Of a stretch of DNA of 64,000 bases, positions 32,210 through 41,772 are shown piece after piece (the first letter of the stretch is position 1; each line of letters opens with the position of its first letter). The position numbers and the translations under genes were made by a program. The DNA comes from an uncultured Dechloromonas sp. (GTDB taxonomy: Bacteria; Pseudomonadota; Gammaproteobacteria; Burkholderiales; Rhodocyclaceae). Location of the stretch: contig NZ_CAMFKO010000003.1 of assembly GCF_945957265.1 (NCBI RefSeq), forward strand, positions 115,693-179,692, written 5' to 3'. The notes beneath the pieces were generated by a model. The model had not been told where the DNA came from, ran no database searches, and worked only from the letters and a program-made list of their open reading frames with translations.

Positions 32210-33043
32210 ATGAACAAACATTCGCGCTGGTCCTGGCTGGGTGCCGTTTTCCTGGCATTGGCCGCCTCGTCCGCAAGCTCCGCCGAACAGATGGAGCGGC
32301 GGGATGTCGTTTCCTGGCCGGAATGGTACCTGGACAAAAACCTGATCGACATGACTCCGGAAAGCCGCTTCGTCAGCCAGATCAATCTGCAGAACCCGGG
32401 GAAAACGCCAGTTTACGTCCGCGCCACGGTCAAGCGAATCGCGCTCGGTGACGACGGCCAGCGCCAGATCACGGCGGATGAAACGGGAACCTTGCGCGTT
32501 TTCCCCGAGGAAATGGTTTTGCCCCCCGGCGGCGGGTTTTCGGCGCGACTCATTGTCGACACCACGAAGCTGACAGCGGATGCGCAAAGCTACTATGTGC
32601 GCTTCGAAGATGTCTCTCAGCTTCATTTGGCCGAGCAATCCAAATCAGGCGCGCTCGCCGCCGGATTCCTGCTCGCTTACGAAGCGATGGTGGCCGTTCA
32701 TCGCCACCCCAAAAACGAACTGAACGACAAGGACATTGGTTTCAGCAGGAACGCACAAGGCCAATTGGCGCTAGTTAACCAGAGTGGACAGCATATCTAT
32801 CTCAATAGAGGCTATGCCTGCCCTACCAACACACAGATCCTGGTTGAGTGCAGCGAATGGCCCGCTTTCCCGCGGCAAACGCTGCTGCCCGGCGAGGCGG
32901 TGACCCTGGGCGAACCGGGTGCCGCTGCGGCACCCGCTTACCTGGGCCTGCTGGCTTATCCGGTACTGAACTCCCGGCGTCAGCCCAATCGTTTCTATAA
33001 GCCCGTACCCGCAGCGAACGCCATCGCGACCAAGACGCACTAA
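32210..33043 (+). CDS. Fimbrial chaperone
   Basis: 277 aa from the ATG at 32210, preferred over 32192 because GGGA lies at good spacing. Signal peptide (FLALAASSASSA) followed by PapD-like beta-sandwich features (SQINLQNPGKTPVYVRATVKRI; an Arg/Lys-rich strand; RVFPEEMVLPPGGGFSARLIV). It resembles the alternate (CS1/CooB-like) periplasmic chaperones more than classical FimC. It should hold the pilins by donor-strand complementation and hand them to the usher, which begins 17 bp downstream. Confidence 0.75.
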   Translation: MNKHSRWSWLGAVFLALAASSASSAEQMERRDVVSWPEWYLDKNLIDMTPESRFVSQINLQNPGKTPVYVRATVKRIALGDDGQRQITADETGTLRVFPEEMVLPPGGGFSARLIVDTTKLTADAQSYYVRFEDVSQLHLAEQSKSGALAAGFLLAYEAMVAVHRHPKNELNDKDIGFSRNAQGQLALVNQSGQHIYLNRGYACPTNTQILVECSEWPAFPRQTLLPGEAVTLGEPGAAAAPAYLGLLAYPVLNSRRQPNRFYKPVPAANAIATKTH

Positions 33044-33060
33044 CTGACAAGAGAGTATCC

Positions 33061-36000
33061 ATGCCCAGTTGGCGCAATCTCCAAAGAGAGCCGGGGGCTC
33101 TCCTCTCTCCTATCGCGCTCGCGGTAACGACCGCGCTTGTCGCCTGGCCTTGCTGGGCGACACCTTCCGCACGATTCGAGCGCAACGCGCCGGCCGGATT
33201 CAAAGGCGCCGCTTCGAGCGGCATCGAGCGCCCCCTGCTCTTTCGCGGACGGACAATCAGCGGCATTACCTGGGTGGAGACGGCTCAAGCGGGGCGTTAC
33301 GTGTTGTCGCAGCAATCGATCGGCAGCTTCCGGCGTTTGCTCATCGAAGCGGGCTTCGACCGGGAGGCATCCGACGCCTTCGCGCTCCAGGCGTATCACG
33401 AGGGCGGCGTTGTCAATTGCCTGCCACTGGAGAACGCCAGGGAGTCCTGTATCGAATTCACCCTGGAGGCTCTGGCTCGAAAAGGCTCGGAGGCGGTTGC
33501 CGGGGATGCCTCTCAAGATGCGGGAAAGCTAATCGAGCTGCGCTTGTCCGAGCATGCGCAACCCAAGCTGATTCCGGAACAGGTGGTCAGCGAAGCTTCG
33601 TCGGTCGGTTTTGCGTCGTTCTACGGAAGTTGGGCCGAGAGCAGCGATAGCAAGCAGACCAACTCCTTCGGCACGGTACAGCGGGGCGTGATGTCGCGGG
33701 GCGCTGCACGCTTTGAATACGACCTGTCGGCCGTCTCGATACACAACCGGGATAGCGGCGCATCCACCTCGAATGACACCTCGTCGACACGGCTTCAGTA
33801 CAACACGCTTGCGGCCGGTTTCCGGCAAGATGCCGGCACGGCCTATGGCGGTCTTTTCCGGGGGGCTGCGGCCGGACAGGGTTTTGGCCTGGCAACCGGC
33901 ATGTTCTTTAGCAAACCCTTGCAGTTGGGTGTTGCCTGGCAATCCTCCAACAGCAATCTGGCCTCGCTGAACCAGAAACAACGGGTACGCCTGCAATTGC
34001 TGTCGCCCAGCTATGTGCGCATTCAGCACAACGGAGTCCAGCTTTATGAAGGACAGTTGGCGGCAGGCGACCAGTGGGTCACGTTCAGCGGCTTTGCCGA
34101 TGCTTTCGTGGACGTCATCATTCGCGGCATTTCCGGCCAGGAATCGACGATTCGCGCGGCAACGCAATCCGTTAACGAGGTAGCCGCCAGCAACGCCATC
34201 GGCATGGATCGGCACATGTGGCATTTCGATGCCGGTCAATTGCTGAAAAGCTCGGGCTTTGACAACCGCAATCTTGAAACACTCGACAAGATCCAGGCAT
34301 CGGGAAGCTACAGCTACCTATTCGATGCGTTCGCGCTTTCCTTAGGCGGGCAAATTATCGGGGAGCAAAAGCGCATCAGTACGTCGGCCTATGATCGGGG
34401 AGGCATTTGGCGCGCAACGGCCATGGCGGGCGGGGGCAACGAAAGCGGAATCAATATCGGACTCACCCCCAGGATGGGCGATCTCATGGTGGGCGGAACA
34501 TTTACCCGCTATATGCCACCGAAAATCTCGGGAGGGATATCGCCCAACTGCCAGATTGGCGTGATGAATATCTGCCTGTCGAACAGTCCGCACGGATATC
34601 GCGCCTGGAATGCCTCCATCGGGCACCGGGGAATACCGCTCACGCTGAGCGCCAACATCTTTGACGACGGGATCAACAAGACGACGCGTTACTTGGCGAC
34701 ATTGGCCGCATCGCCATCGTTTTTCAGAGGTGCGACATTCTTGGCCCTGGGCAGCTACGACCCCGACAAAAAGGACAAGTCCCTGATGTTGAACATTGCC
34801 ATACCGCTCTCGCTGGACGGTGGCCCTGCCATGATCAATAGTAGTTTCAGCACCGACTTCAATGGGAACAGCAGCTTCAACACGGGCTATTCCCAAGCAC
34901 TCAATCCGACTCGGGAATACGAGGTTCGATCGGTTTCGGCCAGCGTTTCCGGCGCCCAGCAAAATACCGGCGACCGGACGCACAGCGCCAACGCTTATCT
35001 GACCAGCCAGTTGGGCGCCGTTACCAATAGCCTGGCAGCCTCGACGAGCAATGGAAGCGCGAAGGCGGTCAACGCATCGTTCACCACCAATTTTGGGGCA
35101 TCGACGTCGGGAGTGGCATTCGGTCGGGACAGCCAGCAGATTCCCATTGGCGATCTCTTCTCCGGAAACGACTACGCCGGCATTTCCGTGATCAACCGGT
35201 CGCAGGAAACACAGACCGTGCAGCTGGGAGAACGCAAAATCGAAGTGAGCGCCCAAAGCAGCGTCCTGATTCCGGTTTCTCAGGGGGTGGTCAAGAACGT
35301 GACGGTAACGCCGGGCCCGGTCTCCAATCCCGACGAAGTCAGCGCCCCCCGTACCTTGTTCAAGGGCAATCTCAAAACCATCACCATTGAGGCCGGGTTC
35401 TGGATTATCGCGAAATTCCGTAACGACGCGAACCCTGCCAGACCGCTGATCCCGGTTCGCTACACCTTCAAGCGCCCCAACGAGCAGGTCGAGAAACTCC
35501 ACCCGGACCGGCACGGCGCGGCCATGCTGTTCGAGTTCAAGGAAAACGGCGATCGGATCGAACGCTTCGTGGTCGGCAACACCCCCGACGATCAGTACAA
35601 CTGCGCGATGCCGGCTTCCGACATGCCAAGCCAGGAAGATGCGGCGATCTACAAGGAGATCGTTTATTCATGCCAACCTTGGGAAGACCCATACAAGAGC
35701 CGCAAGACAACGCCGACGAAGGTCGTCGACGCATCGCCGGAACCCGCTCTGATCAGGGCGGATAGCGTGTTGGCCAGTGCGCCTGCCCCCAGGGCCGTAA
35801 CGCCGGACCTGGCGAACAGAGAGGTACGTGAGCGCATCGAAGACTGGAAAAATGCCTGGATGTCGCGCGACCTCGGTCGGTATCTGGCGGCTTATGCCGG
35901 CGATTTCGAACCTGCGGCCGGGACACGCCAGAACTGGGAGTGCCAACGTCGCACTCGCATTTCATCTCAGGACAATATCCAGATTGAGCTGCAGGACATG

Positions 36001-36183
36001 GACATTGTTGTGACAAACAATCGACATGCCACGGTTCGTTTCCGTCAGACTTATCGCTCACGTCAATATTCCGATGTAACCCGGAAGACGCTGGAATTGA
36101 TCCAGACCGACAAGCACTGGCTGATTCTCCGCGAAAAAGCCGTCCCCATACCGATGGCCGGGATGAAAAAAGCGGCGCCATAG
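33061..36183 (+). CDS. Outer-membrane fimbrial usher (TcfC/CooC-like) with C-terminal Cds6 domain
   Basis: 1040 aa. Signal peptide to about residue 35. A plug/E-set-like segment (RVRLQLLSPSYVRIQHNGVQLYEGQ, about 309-335) and a long series of amphipathic strands with aromatic ends (about 340-780) form the barrel, as in TcfC/CooC ushers of CS1-type pili. A beta-domain with Cys pairs follows. After a Pro/Ala linker (about 890-912), residues 915-1035 form a separate NTF2-like Cds6 domain: REVRERIEDWKNAWMSRDL, RYLAAYAGDFEP, TRQNWECQRRTRI, RFRQTYRS, TRKTLELIQTDKHWLILRE. Cds6 is normally met on L,D-transpeptidases. The single continuous frame argues for a true fusion. The domain probably sits on the periplasmic side. 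Confidence 0.82.
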   Translation: MPSWRNLQREPGALLSPIALAVTTALVAWPCWATPSARFERNAPAGFKGAASSGIERPLLFRGRTISGITWVETAQAGRYVLSQQSIGSFRRLLIEAGFDREASDAFALQAYHEGGVVNCLPLENARESCIEFTLEALARKGSEAVAGDASQDAGKLIELRLSEHAQPKLIPEQVVSEASSVGFASFYGSWAESSDSKQTNSFGTVQRGVMSRGAARFEYDLSAVSIHNRDSGASTSNDTSSTRLQYNTLAAGFRQDAGTAYGGLFRGAAAGQGFGLATGMFFSKPLQLGVAWQSSNSNLASLNQKQRVRLQLLSPSYVRIQHNGVQLYEGQLAAGDQWVTFSGFADAFVDVIIRGISGQESTIRAATQSVNEVAASNAIGMDRHMWHFDAGQLLKSSGFDNRNLETLDKIQASGSYSYLFDAFALSLGGQIIGEQKRISTSAYDRGGIWRATAMAGGGNESGINIGLTPRMGDLMVGGTFTRYMPPKISGGISPNCQIGVMNICLSNSPHGYRAWNASIGHRGIPLTLSANIFDDGINKTTRYLATLAASPSFFRGATFLALGSYDPDKKDKSLMLNIAIPLSLDGGPAMINSSFSTDFNGNSSFNTGYSQALNPTREYEVRSVSASVSGAQQNTGDRTHSANAYLTSQLGAVTNSLAASTSNGSAKAVNASFTTNFGASTSGVAFGRDSQQIPIGDLFSGNDYAGISVINRSQETQTVQLGERKIEVSAQSSVLIPVSQGVVKNVTVTPGPVSNPDEVSAPRTLFKGNLKTITIEAGFWIIAKFRNDANPARPLIPVRYTFKRPNEQVEKLHPDRHGAAMLFEFKENGDRIERFVVGNTPDDQYNCAMPASDMPSQEDAAIYKEIVYSCQPWEDPYKSRKTTPTKVVDASPEPALIRADSVLASAPAPRAVTPDLANREVRERIEDWKNAWMSRDLGRYLAAYAGDFEPAAGTRQNWECQRRTRISSQDNIQIELQDMDIVVTNNRHATVRFRQTYRSRQYSDVTRKTLELIQTDKHWLILREKAVPIPMAGMKKAAP

Positions 36184-36280
36184 CCCTATTCGAGCAAGAC
36201 ACCGCGCGTTTGCAGGCAAATCACCAGCGCAAGCTCAACGCCAGCCTGCAATCGCTTTTCTTGCGAGCGCAGACAAGCGC

Positions 36281-38356
36281 TTAGTCAGCGTGGGACGTCG
36301 AAGAAAGGTCGGGCCGAGGACGCGCACGGGCTTCGGCGATCGTATCGCTCAAGGTATCCAGCAAGCGCTGTCGCGTCACCGGCTTGATCAGTATCGTATC
36401 CATTCCGGCGGACAGGGCCGTATCCTTGATGCTGCTTTGAATATCCGCCGTCAGGCCGATAATGGGCGTGGAACTCCAGCCCGGGCTCATCACCCATGAA
36501 TGTCGCAACTCCCGCATCCGAATCGCTTCGGTGGTGGCAATGCCATCCATGATGGGCATCTGGACGTCCATGACAATCGCATCGAAAGCGCCGCACTCGA
36601 AAAAATCCAGCGCTTTCTGGCCGTTGTCCGCCTGCGTGACTTGATAGCCGGCACGCTCAAGGATGGCTGCGGTCACCTCCAGGTTGACCGGGTCGTCATC
36701 AATGATGAGCACATGAAATTTGGGCTCGGTGGATAGCGCTTTGTCGACGAACTCATGATCGATCTCCAGGGATGCGAGCATTGAGTCATGCGTGGCTTTC
36801 TGGCGGGCCGCCCCCATGCTCCGGATGGTAGCCTGGATGGCGGATTGCAGTTCGCGATCGATGATGGGTTTGCATAGCCGCCCCGGTATGTCGTGGGCTT
36901 CACATATGACCGAGTCCGAACTGAAGCGCAATACGTTGCTGATGATGATGCAGTGCGTCAGGGGCCCCAGAACGTCCTTCCATTCCCCCGACAGCAGCGC
37001 CAGCCCGCCCGGTTCCGGCATGTCGGTATCCAGAAACAACAGATCGAAGGCTTGCCCCTTGGCGACAGCCGCCTGCAATTCCGCCTCGGTACTGGCATTG
37101 TCCTTGGCAAGGGTAATGGCGTACCCCATGGCAGCAAGGTAGTCTTGCAATACGCGAGCCGTGGCGGAATGAGGGGTCGACACCAGGACGCGATAGGGCC
37201 GGCTGGACATGGCGACGGGAGGAAAACTGGCCGCGCAGGTTCGGCTTTGCATTTCGAGGCTGAGCGACACGAAAAACTGGCTGCCTTTTCCCGGTTCGCT
37301 GAGCACCTTGATGCTTCCGCCCATGGCTTCGATCAGTGTTTTGGTGATCGCGAGCCCGAGCCCCGAGCCGCCATACTTCCGACTCGTCGAACTGTCGCCT
37401 TGCTCGAAGGGGTTGAAAATGCGGGAAAGCTGTTCGGATTTGATACCGATGCCGGTATCGCGAACCACGATGCTGATGCCGGCCGATTGGTCGTCAAGCG
37501 ACTTAAGCATGACGCGCAGCTCAACTTCCCCGCGAGGGGTGAACTTGATGGCATTGCCGATCAGGTTGATCAATATCTGCCGGATTCGTCCCGAATCTCC
37601 CAAGAGCCCATCCGGCAGATTCGGGTCGATATATGAGGCGAGGTCGATATTCTTGCGACACGCACCAACCGAGAAAAGACGAAGCACATCACCGACGACC
37701 ATGCGCAGACTGAAGGGCACTTTCTCGAGCACCTGCTGACCGCCACCGGCCTTGGAGAAATCCAGGATGTCGTTCAGCACACTCAGCAAGGCAATCGACG
37801 AAGAGCGGATGGTACGCAGGTATTGCTCCTGCTCCTGGTTGAGCGAGGTATCGAGGGCAAGCTCCACCATGCCCAGAATTCCATTCAACGGCGTTCGGAT
37901 TTCATGGCTCATATTGGCCAGGAATCGGGTACTGGGATCCTGCGCCGCGAGCGTCAGCGAAGGCCCGTCTGTTTTGAGAGCCGGCGCCATGGTGCCAATG
38001 ACGACTTGCGGCCTGCCGCTCTCATCGCGTCGGCAGATGCGCACCGTGCAGACGGCATTGATCGCTTGGCCGCTATTGGCGCCGAGCAGACAGTCGAAGG
38101 AAAATCGATTGAGGCTGCGCAGTGCCGATTTGCGATAAGCAGTTTGGAAGTGTGCTTCTCCTTCCTTTCCGAACAGGTCGCCCCAGGTTTTGACATTTTC
38201 AGGCCGTAAGTTGTCACTCGATGAAACCAGCGACATCTTGTTCGACCGCACATTCCAATGCCATAGAACGAGCGGCATGGTGTCGGCCAATGCGCCAAGG
38301 TATTCTTGTGCCTCCGACAGGAAAATGCTGCCTTCAGGAAATGAGATGGGAGACAT
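36281..38356 (-). CDS. Hybrid sensor histidine kinase (BarA/RcsC-like)
   Basis: 691 aa, no membrane segments. N-terminal PAS-like sensor (about 20-125). Kinase core with His151 in LANMSHEIRTPLNG, the N-box LINLIGNAIKFTPRG and the G-box [15 protein letters not shown] degenerate first receiver (about 385-510) lacks the acidic pair. A complete second receiver (FHVLIIDDDPVNLEV, phospho-Asp about 597 in IVMDVQMPIMDG, Lys in TILIKPV) follows. There is no Hpt domain, so phosphate must pass to another protein, plausibly the LuxR-type regulator at 39786. It converges on the fimbrial operon, a context seen for regulators of cup fimbriae. Confidence 0.85.
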   Translation of the reverse strand: MSPISFPEGSIFLSEAQEYLGALADTMPLVLWHWNVRSNKMSLVSSSDNLRPENVKTWGDLFGKEGEAHFQTAYRKSALRSLNRFSFDCLLGANSGQAINAVCTVRICRRDESGRPQVVIGTMAPALKTDGPSLTLAAQDPSTRFLANMSHEIRTPLNGILGMVELALDTSLNQEQEQYLRTIRSSSIALLSVLNDILDFSKAGGGQQVLEKVPFSLRMVVGDVLRLFSVGACRKNIDLASYIDPNLPDGLLGDSGRIRQILINLIGNAIKFTPRGEVELRVMLKSLDDQSAGISIVVRDTGIGIKSEQLSRIFNPFEQGDSSTSRKYGGSGLGLAITKTLIEAMGGSIKVLSEPGKGSQFFVSLSLEMQSRTCAASFPPVAMSSRPYRVLVSTPHSATARVLQDYLAAMGYAITLAKDNASTEAELQAAVAKGQAFDLLFLDTDMPEPGGLALLSGEWKDVLGPLTHCIIISNVLRFSSDSVICEAHDIPGRLCKPIIDRELQSAIQATIRSMGAARQKATHDSMLASLEIDHEFVDKALSTEPKFHVLIIDDDPVNLEVTAAILERAGYQVTQADNGQKALDFFECGAFDAIVMDVQMPIMDGIATTEAIRMRELRHSWVMSPGWSSTPIIGLTADIQSSIKDTALSAGMDTILIKPVTRQRLLDTLSDTIAEARARPRPDLSSTSHAD

Positions 38357-38422
38357 GCGAGGCGGCGTTGGCGAACAGAGGTGTGATGTAAGGACGAATA
38401 CGTGCCCACTTGCGCATCGGGG

Positions 38423-39580
38423 TCATGCCATGCCGCTCCGCTGACGCAAGACACCGGTCATGATGGAGCGCAACCGACTCGGCGTGAGAGGGCTTTGCAA
38501 AATATGGCAAGGACGCTGCGGAGCGTTCGGAAGAAGGCTGGGCACCTGGGCATGGCGCTGGTCGGCAATGATGAATATCTCGGGAAACGGAGAAGCCCCT
38601 GAACGACAGGCATGATTGATCCTGCTCAGTTCTCTGGACCAGATGTCCTGACGAATCAGCAAGGCATCGTAGTTTCCCTGGCTTACCAGGAGGGCAAACG
38701 AGTCGTCCCAATTCGGAATATGTTCGGAACGGCACCCCCAGCTGGCAAACAGGCGCTGCAATGCGCGGCAATGCTGCTCGTCGCCGTCGACAATCAGGAT
38801 ATGAGAGCCGGCGATCGATGCCGCCTCCTCGACCAAGGCCGCGGGCCTGGTGCTGGCGGTCGCCAGCGGGAGGGTAATGGAGAAACGACAGCCCTCGTCC
38901 GGCGAACTGCTAACCGCAAGGCCAAGCCCAAGCATTTCGGCGTTTTTGGCCGCGATATAAATACCCAGGCCGAGTCCTTTTCTCTTCGAGGCACGGGCGG
39001 AGGCTTGCCGAACGAAAGGCATCCCCAACATATTGATCATGTCGGGCGGCAGACCCTTTCCATCATCGACAACTTCAACCTTCACCCCTTCCGGGCAGGC
39101 GCTGGCGATTAGCATCATCGTACTTTTCGCATGGGTTGCAGCGTTCTCGGCGAGACAGGAAAGCAGGTCAAACAAGCGATCCGGCTGCGAATTCACGCAA
39201 ACACCGTCGAATCCCTGTAGCTGAAAAAACACATGCGGCGCATTTTCGTCATGCTGGCGCCGGAGTTGAGCACCGATTCGCCCCAGGTCAGTCGGCTGAA
39301 GTTCGGCGTCAGCATTGGAGGCACGAAGGTTCAAAAATTGACGCAGGGATCGCAACAGGCGTTCTTGAGTCTGGATGGCCTTGGCCATCACTTCCCAATT
39401 CAGATTGAGCACGGGGTCGCTGGCAAGAAGCGGCCCGATGGCATCCTTGACCTGCTCACTGGCCAAACCATAGGCATTCAGCTGCTGCATGAGATCATGC
39501 GACAGCCACTGCGGCAAGGGCTGATCAAGGCAACCGGGATTGTCCCTTGGCGTGAGAAGATGTGGATCAGGGTGTGTCAT
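38423..39580 (-). CDS. Atypical sensor kinase with HATPase and pseudo-receiver domain
   Basis: 385 aa from the ATG at 39580; the frame is open up to 39700 but the shorter start is more plausible, although no strong ribosome-binding site is visible. An N-terminal helical region (about 15-110) occupies the dimerisation-domain position but shows no H-box histidine. The HATPase_c is well preserved (CLAENAATHAKS, VVDDGKGLPPDMI, RKGLGLGIYIAAKNAEML). The C-terminal about 120 residues are receiver-like (HILIVDGDEQHCRALQRLF) with weak phospho-site features. It may be a phosphatase-like or pseudo-kinase partner of the hybrid kinase. It is divergent from the response regulator at 39786. Confidence 0.72.
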   Translation of the reverse strand: MTHPDPHLLTPRDNPGCLDQPLPQWLSHDLMQQLNAYGLASEQVKDAIGPLLASDPVLNLNWEVMAKAIQTQERLLRSLRQFLNLRASNADAELQPTDLGRIGAQLRRQHDENAPHVFFQLQGFDGVCVNSQPDRLFDLLSCLAENAATHAKSTMMLIASACPEGVKVEVVDDGKGLPPDMINMLGMPFVRQASARASKRKGLGLGIYIAAKNAEMLGLGLAVSSSPDEGCRFSITLPLATASTRPAALVEEAASIAGSHILIVDGDEQHCRALQRLFASWGCRSEHIPNWDDSFALLVSQGNYDALLIRQDIWSRELSRINHACRSGASPFPEIFIIADQRHAQVPSLLPNAPQRPCHILQSPLTPSRLRSIMTGVLRQRSGMA

Positions 39581-39785
39581 ACGTTGCAAAATATAAGGCA
39601 GCTTGCCCGCGCCGGGAAGGTGCCATAAAGCAGATTCCCACCGAAACGACACGCTGCCTATTGGCAGGAAACAAGCGCAAGGACAGGTGTCAAAATGCAC
39701 ATACTTTGGGTATCGCTTGTGCTATAGACTGAGAAGAAGCGTTGGCGCGCTCGGGAATAACCAAATAGCAGCGGAAGGAGCGCTC

Positions 39786-40559
39786 ATGATTGAGAAACCG
39801 ATTTCCGAATACGAAGTGACTTACGTGGATGACTACTGGCAGGAAAACCGTCGCGTCGTACTGATTGTCGAAGATCATCAGATCGTTCGGGAGGGCATGC
39901 GCAAAATAATCGGCGACGTGCTGACGGGAACCAACATTGAAACGCTTGAGGCCGAAACACTGGCCGAAGCACGTCAGACCATGCGTGCGCGCAAGCATGA
40001 GTTGGATCTGGTGCTGCTCGATATTAATTTGCCCGATGCGGATGGCGCCGAAGGAATCGAATACTTCAAGGCGGAATGGGCTGCCTTACCCGTCGTTGTC
40101 GTCTCGGCCTGCGAGGACTGGCGGCTGGCGGCGGATTTTCTGAGAGCGGGGGCCTTGGGGTTCATACCCAAAAGCAGCAACGTCAGCGTGATGACCAATG
40201 CCTTGCGACTGATATTTGCGGGCGGGCGATATTTCCCCCCCCAGGTTTTCGATCTGCTGACCGACGACAGGGCGGGCAATTCGGCACCTGCCCGGGACAA
40301 CGAATCGCCGCCCAAGAACCGGGACCCGGTGCATGCGGTCGACATGTCGCCGCGCCAGAAGGAGGTTCTGACCTTGATGCTGCAAGGAAGGTCGAACAAG
40401 GAAATCGCCCGCGAATTGGGCGTCTCGGTCGGGACGGCCAAAAACTATGTGGCCGCCATCCTGCGGGCATACAACGCCAGCAGCCGCGCCAAGGCGATGA
40501 TGGCGGCATTGAGCGGCGGCGCCCTCGAGAGTAGCGCCGAGCAGCCCCAGTCTCGTTGA
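39786..40559 (+). CDS. NarL/LuxR-type response regulator
   Basis: 257 aa from the ATG at 39786 (GGAAGGA upstream). Receiver domain (VVLIVEDHQIVREGMRK, phospho-Asp in LDLVLLDINLPDADG, Lys in GFIPKSS) and C-terminal LuxR helix-turn-helix (SPRQKEVLTLMLQGRSNKEIARELGVSVGTAKNYVAAIL). The probable output of the two neighbouring kinases, with the fimbrial operon as a likely target. This association of an RcsB/RocA-like regulator with hybrid kinases beside chaperone-usher genes is known from Pseudomonas cup clusters. Confidence 0.9.
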   Translation: MIEKPISEYEVTYVDDYWQENRRVVLIVEDHQIVREGMRKIIGDVLTGTNIETLEAETLAEARQTMRARKHELDLVLLDINLPDADGAEGIEYFKAEWAALPVVVVSACEDWRLAADFLRAGALGFIPKSSNVSVMTNALRLIFAGGRYFPPQVFDLLTDDRAGNSAPARDNESPPKNRDPVHAVDMSPRQKEVLTLMLQGRSNKEIARELGVSVGTAKNYVAAILRAYNASSRAKAMMAALSGGALESSAEQPQSR

Positions 40560-40723
40560 AGCCTGCGCTGCCGGAAGCGGAGCCACAGGCCCGATCATCC
40601 GGCCAAGTCAACGCAGAAAAACCGCCCGGACATCGGGAAACGCCGCTCGGCCCGTTCGCCCCCGCAACTTCGCCTCCACCAAGAAGACAATCCGCGACCT
40701 TGTCGACATCATGCGGACAAGCA

Positions 40724-40743
40724 CGCCAGGAAATTTCCTGGCG
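40724..40743. promoter_or_regulatory. Perfect 20-bp palindrome in a gene-free region
   Basis: CGCCAGGAAA is followed immediately by its exact complement TTTCCTGGCG. It lies in the 356-bp gene-free stretch 40560-40915, 165 bp after the LuxR-type gene. No T-run follows, so a protein-binding site is more likely than a terminator. The rest of the stretch shows only short dyads (ATGAC-ATTG-GTCAT about 40832) and no genes. Confidence 0.5.
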
Positions 40744-40915
40744 ATTGGCGGGGCACACCGACCAATAATGACAAATGCATTACAAGACGCTTCCCGGGCC
40801 TCCCAGCCTGCCTTTCAGGCGGAATTGATCATATGACATTGGTCATCAGGCATATTTTTTACGGCGACGATCATGGGGAAAATACCTCCATGAAGTTGCC
40901 GCGAGAAATCAAACG

Positions 40916-41485
40916 ATGCCATGCGATGAAACGCATTCCCCTGCCCCCGCCAGCCATGCCCGCACCTCCTGGGGATGCTGCCTTGCACTGAGTTTCGCAT
41001 GCATGCTGTTCTGTGCCGACGCCCTGGCGACCACCCAGACCGTGGCTTCGCTTCTTCTGCCGCGAGTGGCCGGCATGTCCCTTGCCGACTTGCAACAGCG
41101 CCACGGGGCGATGGAGTGCCAGGCAGAGCCGGCGGAAACAATGGACTGCTTCATGGTCCTGCCCTTCGATGCGGACAGTCGAACCGCGGGCAATAACGAA
41201 GCCAAGGTGTTTCTGCGGTCCCGTGCCGGACATGTCGGCCAGATCATCATCAACGGTCCGCTCGAGCAACTGACGCCGGTGCTGTCGATATTGTCGCAAC
41301 ACTATCGGGCATCAAACCCGGGCGTTCTCCGCGCCTCTGCCGCCGCTACGCCCTGCACGCAATCGTCCCAGTGGCAACGCGAGGGGCAAAGCGCCCTGGT
41401 AAAAGTGTGCCGCAACCCGCAGGGCAAGGGCGGCGCTGAATTCGTGCTCAACATCCTGGCCGACTGGTACGCGCTCTCCAGATAG
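40916..41485 (+). CDS. Predicted exported protein of unknown function
   Basis: 189 aa, not recognised. A hydrophobic segment (SWGCCLALSFACMLFCADALA, about 18-38) acts as signal peptide. The mature part has four Cys (MECQAEPAETMDCF; TPCTQSS; KVCRNPQ), probably two disulphides, and a compact alpha/beta pattern. No clear ribosome-binding site was seen; nearby ATGs are out of frame. Periplasmic location is inferred. Confidence 0.5.
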   Translation: MPCDETHSPAPASHARTSWGCCLALSFACMLFCADALATTQTVASLLLPRVAGMSLADLQQRHGAMECQAEPAETMDCFMVLPFDADSRTAGNNEAKVFLRSRAGHVGQIIINGPLEQLTPVLSILSQHYRASNPGVLRASAAATPCTQSSQWQREGQSALVKVCRNPQGKGGAEFVLNILADWYALSR

Positions 41486-41772
41486 CGCTGGCTGAAACCC
41501 AAAAACGGGCATCGGCCCAGGCCGCGAGACCCTGGGAACAATCTCGCCTGCCCCGAGGTGCTCATCGCTCGGTTGTACCCATTCCCCTCACTGCCTCACC
41601 AAGCATGGACACGACGCCTCCGCGAAAGGGAAAGCCGACGCATACCCCGGAGGATGCCGAAATACCCATGCCTTCCGACGGATTCAAGGGGCCGCACAAA
41701 TCCACTAGCATCGGAAATCATCAGTAGGCCGGTCTTTCGGGATCAGGAGCGACGCTAGAAAAGGAGTAGCGG

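Noticed and set aside
36184..36280. Coding-like tail after the usher (frame reading LFEQDTARLQANHQRKLNAS)
   Set aside because: About 30 codons in another frame with no start or ribosome-binding site; could be a frameshifted remnant but too short to support.
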